NCBI GenBank assembly: GCA_964017065.1
Contig: OZ024787.1
Location: forward strand, 12,773,344 to 12,837,343
Length of the DNA stretch: 64,000 nucleotides
From: Haliclona indistincta
Taxonomy: Eukaryota; Porifera; Demospongiae; Haplosclerida; Chalinidae
Reading direction: 5' to 3'
Part shown: positions 61,701 to 64,000 of the stretch, one piece after another
How the letters are laid out: every line of letters begins with the position of its first letter
Numbering within the stretch: position 1 is the stretch's first letter
The notes under the pieces: model-generated
The model's input: the letters and a program-made list of their open reading frames with translations, nothing else
Told to the model about the DNA's origin: nothing
Databases searched by the model: none
Translations under genes and position numbers: made by a program

Positions 61701-62360
61701 CTTGTTGCGGTTCCCTACATAGCTGCTCTACTGTTTGATGCTGTAATCGAGAAATATCTCACAAGAATGAGGTTCTTTCGCAAACAGTGGATCAAGTTTA
61801 AGCCTTTCGTTGATGCCTACCATGGACCTTACAAGGACAACTGTCGGTTTTGGACTGGTCTATTGCTCCTGGTCCGTATGTTGTTCACACTAGTATCACT
61901 CTATTTTGATAGATATGCTGCATTGATCTTCATCACGACCAGCACTAGTGTGCTGCTTTCTCTAATGCTATTCTTTGGTGGCGTCTACCAAAACAAGTAC
62001 TTAAACATCTTAGAGTGGTCATCCTTGATCAACCTGATTCTACTCTCAGCTATTTTTGGCTTGTTCGACCAATCAGCTAGTGCTGCACAGCAAGTAGTCA
62101 CTACCATCAGTGTCAGTGTTGCTTTCGTCATGTTCATTAGTGTTCTTGCCTACCATGTGTTTCTTCGTGTGAAAAATATCAAGTGTCTTAAGAAGTTCGC
62201 TATCACAAAGTACTATCGCAGTAATAATGAAGAAACCAAGAGTCTGTTAGAAGATAGCGAAGATTACAAGGGTGAGAGACTTGTACAGCCAACTTCCACC
62301 GAAGTATGGATAAAGAGAGAGTCCCTGTTATACTCCATAGTCCCTGATAAACTCCTATAG
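58786..62360 (+). pseudogene. Beta-helix multi-pass receptor-like protein 2, frameshifted
   Basis: Same architecture as receptor 1: signal peptide, beta-helix with GGGLAMYG and RGGAIFV, Cys-rich blocks, about eight membrane segments, charged tail with KRESLLY. Two overlapping frames (58786-59538 and about 59436-62360) must be joined: compared with receptor 1 there is a 2-nt excess and a 3-nt loss between about 59,435 and 59,462, a net single frame change. Everything else is open, including all transmembrane segments, so the lesion is recent, or an assembly error, or the gene is really intact. The tail extends 10 residues past the receptor 1 end. The ATG and the splice acceptor 8 nt before it are the same as in receptor 1. 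Confidence 0.8.
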
Positions 62361-64000
62361 TACTCACTGTTGTTCTAGTATACTGTTTTAGTAATAATTA
62401 TGCTATTGAGACTGATTGCTATTAAGTTACTACCCTTGCTTTTAACATGTATCGTTCTTTAATTTTTGTGTAACTGAACTGATTATCTCATGTTGTCTTT
62501 GTATTACATCTTAGTGCATATCTTGTTCTTTTTCTCATGTTTGATCTTAATGTACACTTTTCAATGTAAAAAAAGTTTTAACAAACTAGCTCAAGCAGTT
62601 TCGTATACAAGTACAGTGTGTTCAAAACAGTTTCTGCTAATCCTCCATTGTGCGAATACAGGTAGCGATGCCGTAACACATTAGTGCATGAGGTGACTCT
62701 AGATCTATGCTTTACAAGTTAGTAAAATCGTATGGAGACCTGGCTACACAATGAGGAAAAACAACGTTGTACAGTGGAACCATTAATTTTTTATTGTTAC
62801 AGGAAGGACGGTACCATGTGCTGTGTTTTGAAGAAGTATAAATTGGTCAATCTCTAGCTCAAAATTTAATACTTACATAATACTTTTTGAATCTTTAGGT
62901 CAAAATTTTACTACTCATGTGCACTTTTGAATCTCTAGCTCAAATTTTACTACTCATGTGCACTTTTGAATCTCTAGCTCAAAATTTTACTACTCATGTG
63001 CACTTTTGAATCTCTAGCTCAAAATTTTACTACTCATGTGCACTTTTGAATCTCTAGCTCAAAAGTTTACTACTCATGTGCACTTTTGAATCTCTAGCTC
63101 AAAATTCTACTACTCATGTGCACTTTTGAATCTCTAGCTCAAATTTTTACTACTCATGTGCACTTTTGAATCTCTAGCTCAAAATTTTACTACTCATGTG
63201 CACTTTTGAATCTATAGCTCAAAATTTACATGCACTTTTTGAATCTATAGCTCCTGTATAGCTCTATTTACTAGCAGACAGAAGCATGAAATTAATAAAT
63301 GTTATGTCTTATAGCCCTTGAGATTATTAGCATCTGAGAGAATGTATTAGTTACTTGTTTATTGCATTTCATAAACATTACAGCACGTCACCAGCTTTCA
63401 TAAAGTAGAGCACAACACTTCAGTCTAGATAAGAACATGTTCATGACTATAATGTTACGCTGGTGCATACGGCAGTGGAATTAAGCGGAATTGAACTAGA
63501 CAATAATATAATTTTGATGACAATAGCATTTTTACATAATAAATTTTAATCTGAGGGACACGAACAAGAAAGAAAGGAAGAGAGTGACAAGTGAAAATAA
63601 GCCATACTATAATATGTAGCAGCTGTCAACAGCTTTATACACAAGTTCCTTTTACTAAAACAAATAATAATTTAACAATAATAATTATAATTTATAATGT
63701 TTTTTTGAGAGAGAGAAGGAATTACATGTACAGAAATAAAATTTACCATAATTGAAAGTTTTTGTTATAAATAATCGTTGTAATTCTGATTTTTCACCTG
63801 TGTGATGATCGGTGACCAGTCTGTGTGTTACCGTGGTTACATATACAGGGACCGTGTGTATGTACAATGTGGTGAGTGGGTGTGTCAGTAGGCAGGGCTA
63901 GGACGAGGTGCTCACTGTCCGTGTGCGTTTGCTGGGTTCAACAGCGTAAGACATTTGGAAGAAGAGTCTGTTTGGTTGTCAATTACTTTTAATTCTCTGC
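62361..64000. other. 3' flank of receptor gene 2 and window end
   Basis: Up to about 63,480 it matches the flank of receptor gene 1 apart from the 40-bp array. From 63,480 to the end I see no supported gene; a possible minus-strand coding end near 63,890-63,960 could not be confirmed. Confidence 0.5.
62888..63250. repeat. 40-bp tandem repeat array
   Basis: About eight or nine units of a 40-bp sequence containing ctactcatgtgcacttttga and atctctagctc, with decayed units at both ends. The paralogous flank near 54,640 has a single such motif (tatgtgcacttttgcc), so the array expanded only in unit 2. Confidence 0.93.

Larger units (their letters stand above)
54893..63480. repeat. Tandem segmental duplication, unit 2
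   Basis: Second copy of 45,124-54,890, in the same orientation. It lacks the retroelement at 48.5 kb and most of the F2 block, and gained the palindrome at 55,907 and the 40-bp tandem array at 62,888. Both of its genes carry frame lesions, whereas those in unit 1 are intact. Confidence 0.88.

Noticed and set aside
63880..64000. Last exon of a minus-strand gene entering from the right
   Set aside because: A short frame ending ...SKRTRTVSTSS-stop can be read, but with no splice acceptor, homology or length to support it.

Overview
This window is animal nuclear DNA, most likely from a sponge (demosponge). Genes are split by many GT-AG introns (as short as 55 nt), single ankyrin repeats sit in single exons, and the gene set includes ankyrin-Roc-COR-Death proteins and large beta-helix ectodomain receptors with a multi-pass membrane region. 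Miniature inverted-repeat elements are dense. The sponge call is inference from gene types; no rRNA or mitochondrial marker is present.

Layout. (1) 1-6.0 kb: the 3' part of an ankyrin/Roc-COR/Death gene (copy A, +) followed by a decayed fragment of a protein disulfide isomerase gene (-). (2) 6.4-14.1 kb: NPLOC4-derived DNA on the minus strand: an isolated exon fragment, a 5.3-kb minisatellite (39/45-bp units), then an NPLOC4 copy with an in-frame stop, a frameshift and no zinc-binding region. The minisatellite unit contains the last NPLOC4 codons and its stop codon. (3) 14.26-33.13 kb: the complete ankyrin/Roc-COR/Death gene (copy B, +), head to head with NPLOC4, with introns full of transposable elements; a 4-nt insertion cuts off its Death domain. 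(4) 33.97-38.30 kb: an intact 10-exon PDI gene (-), ending in the ER-retention-like tetrapeptide HTEL. (5) 38.72-46.13 kb: two intact tandem genes for type II membrane proteins with FG-GAP-like repeats (FAM234/ITFG-like), the first divergent from PDI. (6) 45.12-63.48 kb: a tandem segmental duplication of about 9 kb. Each unit holds the last FAM234-like exons, a foldback element and a beta-helix/multi-TM receptor gene. Unit 1 is intact (1162 aa); unit 2 has a decayed FAM234-like fragment and a receptor gene with one frameshift.

Functional theme. The intact genes do not form one pathway. PDI folds disulfide-rich secretory proteins, and both neighbouring families (FG-GAP type II proteins, Cys-rich beta-helix receptors) are secretory-pathway clients; the Roc-COR-Death genes look like intracellular signalling or cell-death proteins. 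The window is mainly a picture of repeated local duplication and decay. The most unusual items are the minisatellite grown from the end of a coding sequence, with a perfect 1860-bp higher-order repeat; a 55-nt intron that decides whether the Death domain is made; paired furin-type sites in the FAM234-like proteins; CT microsatellites serving as polypyrimidine tracts; and insertions dated by empty sites or target duplications.
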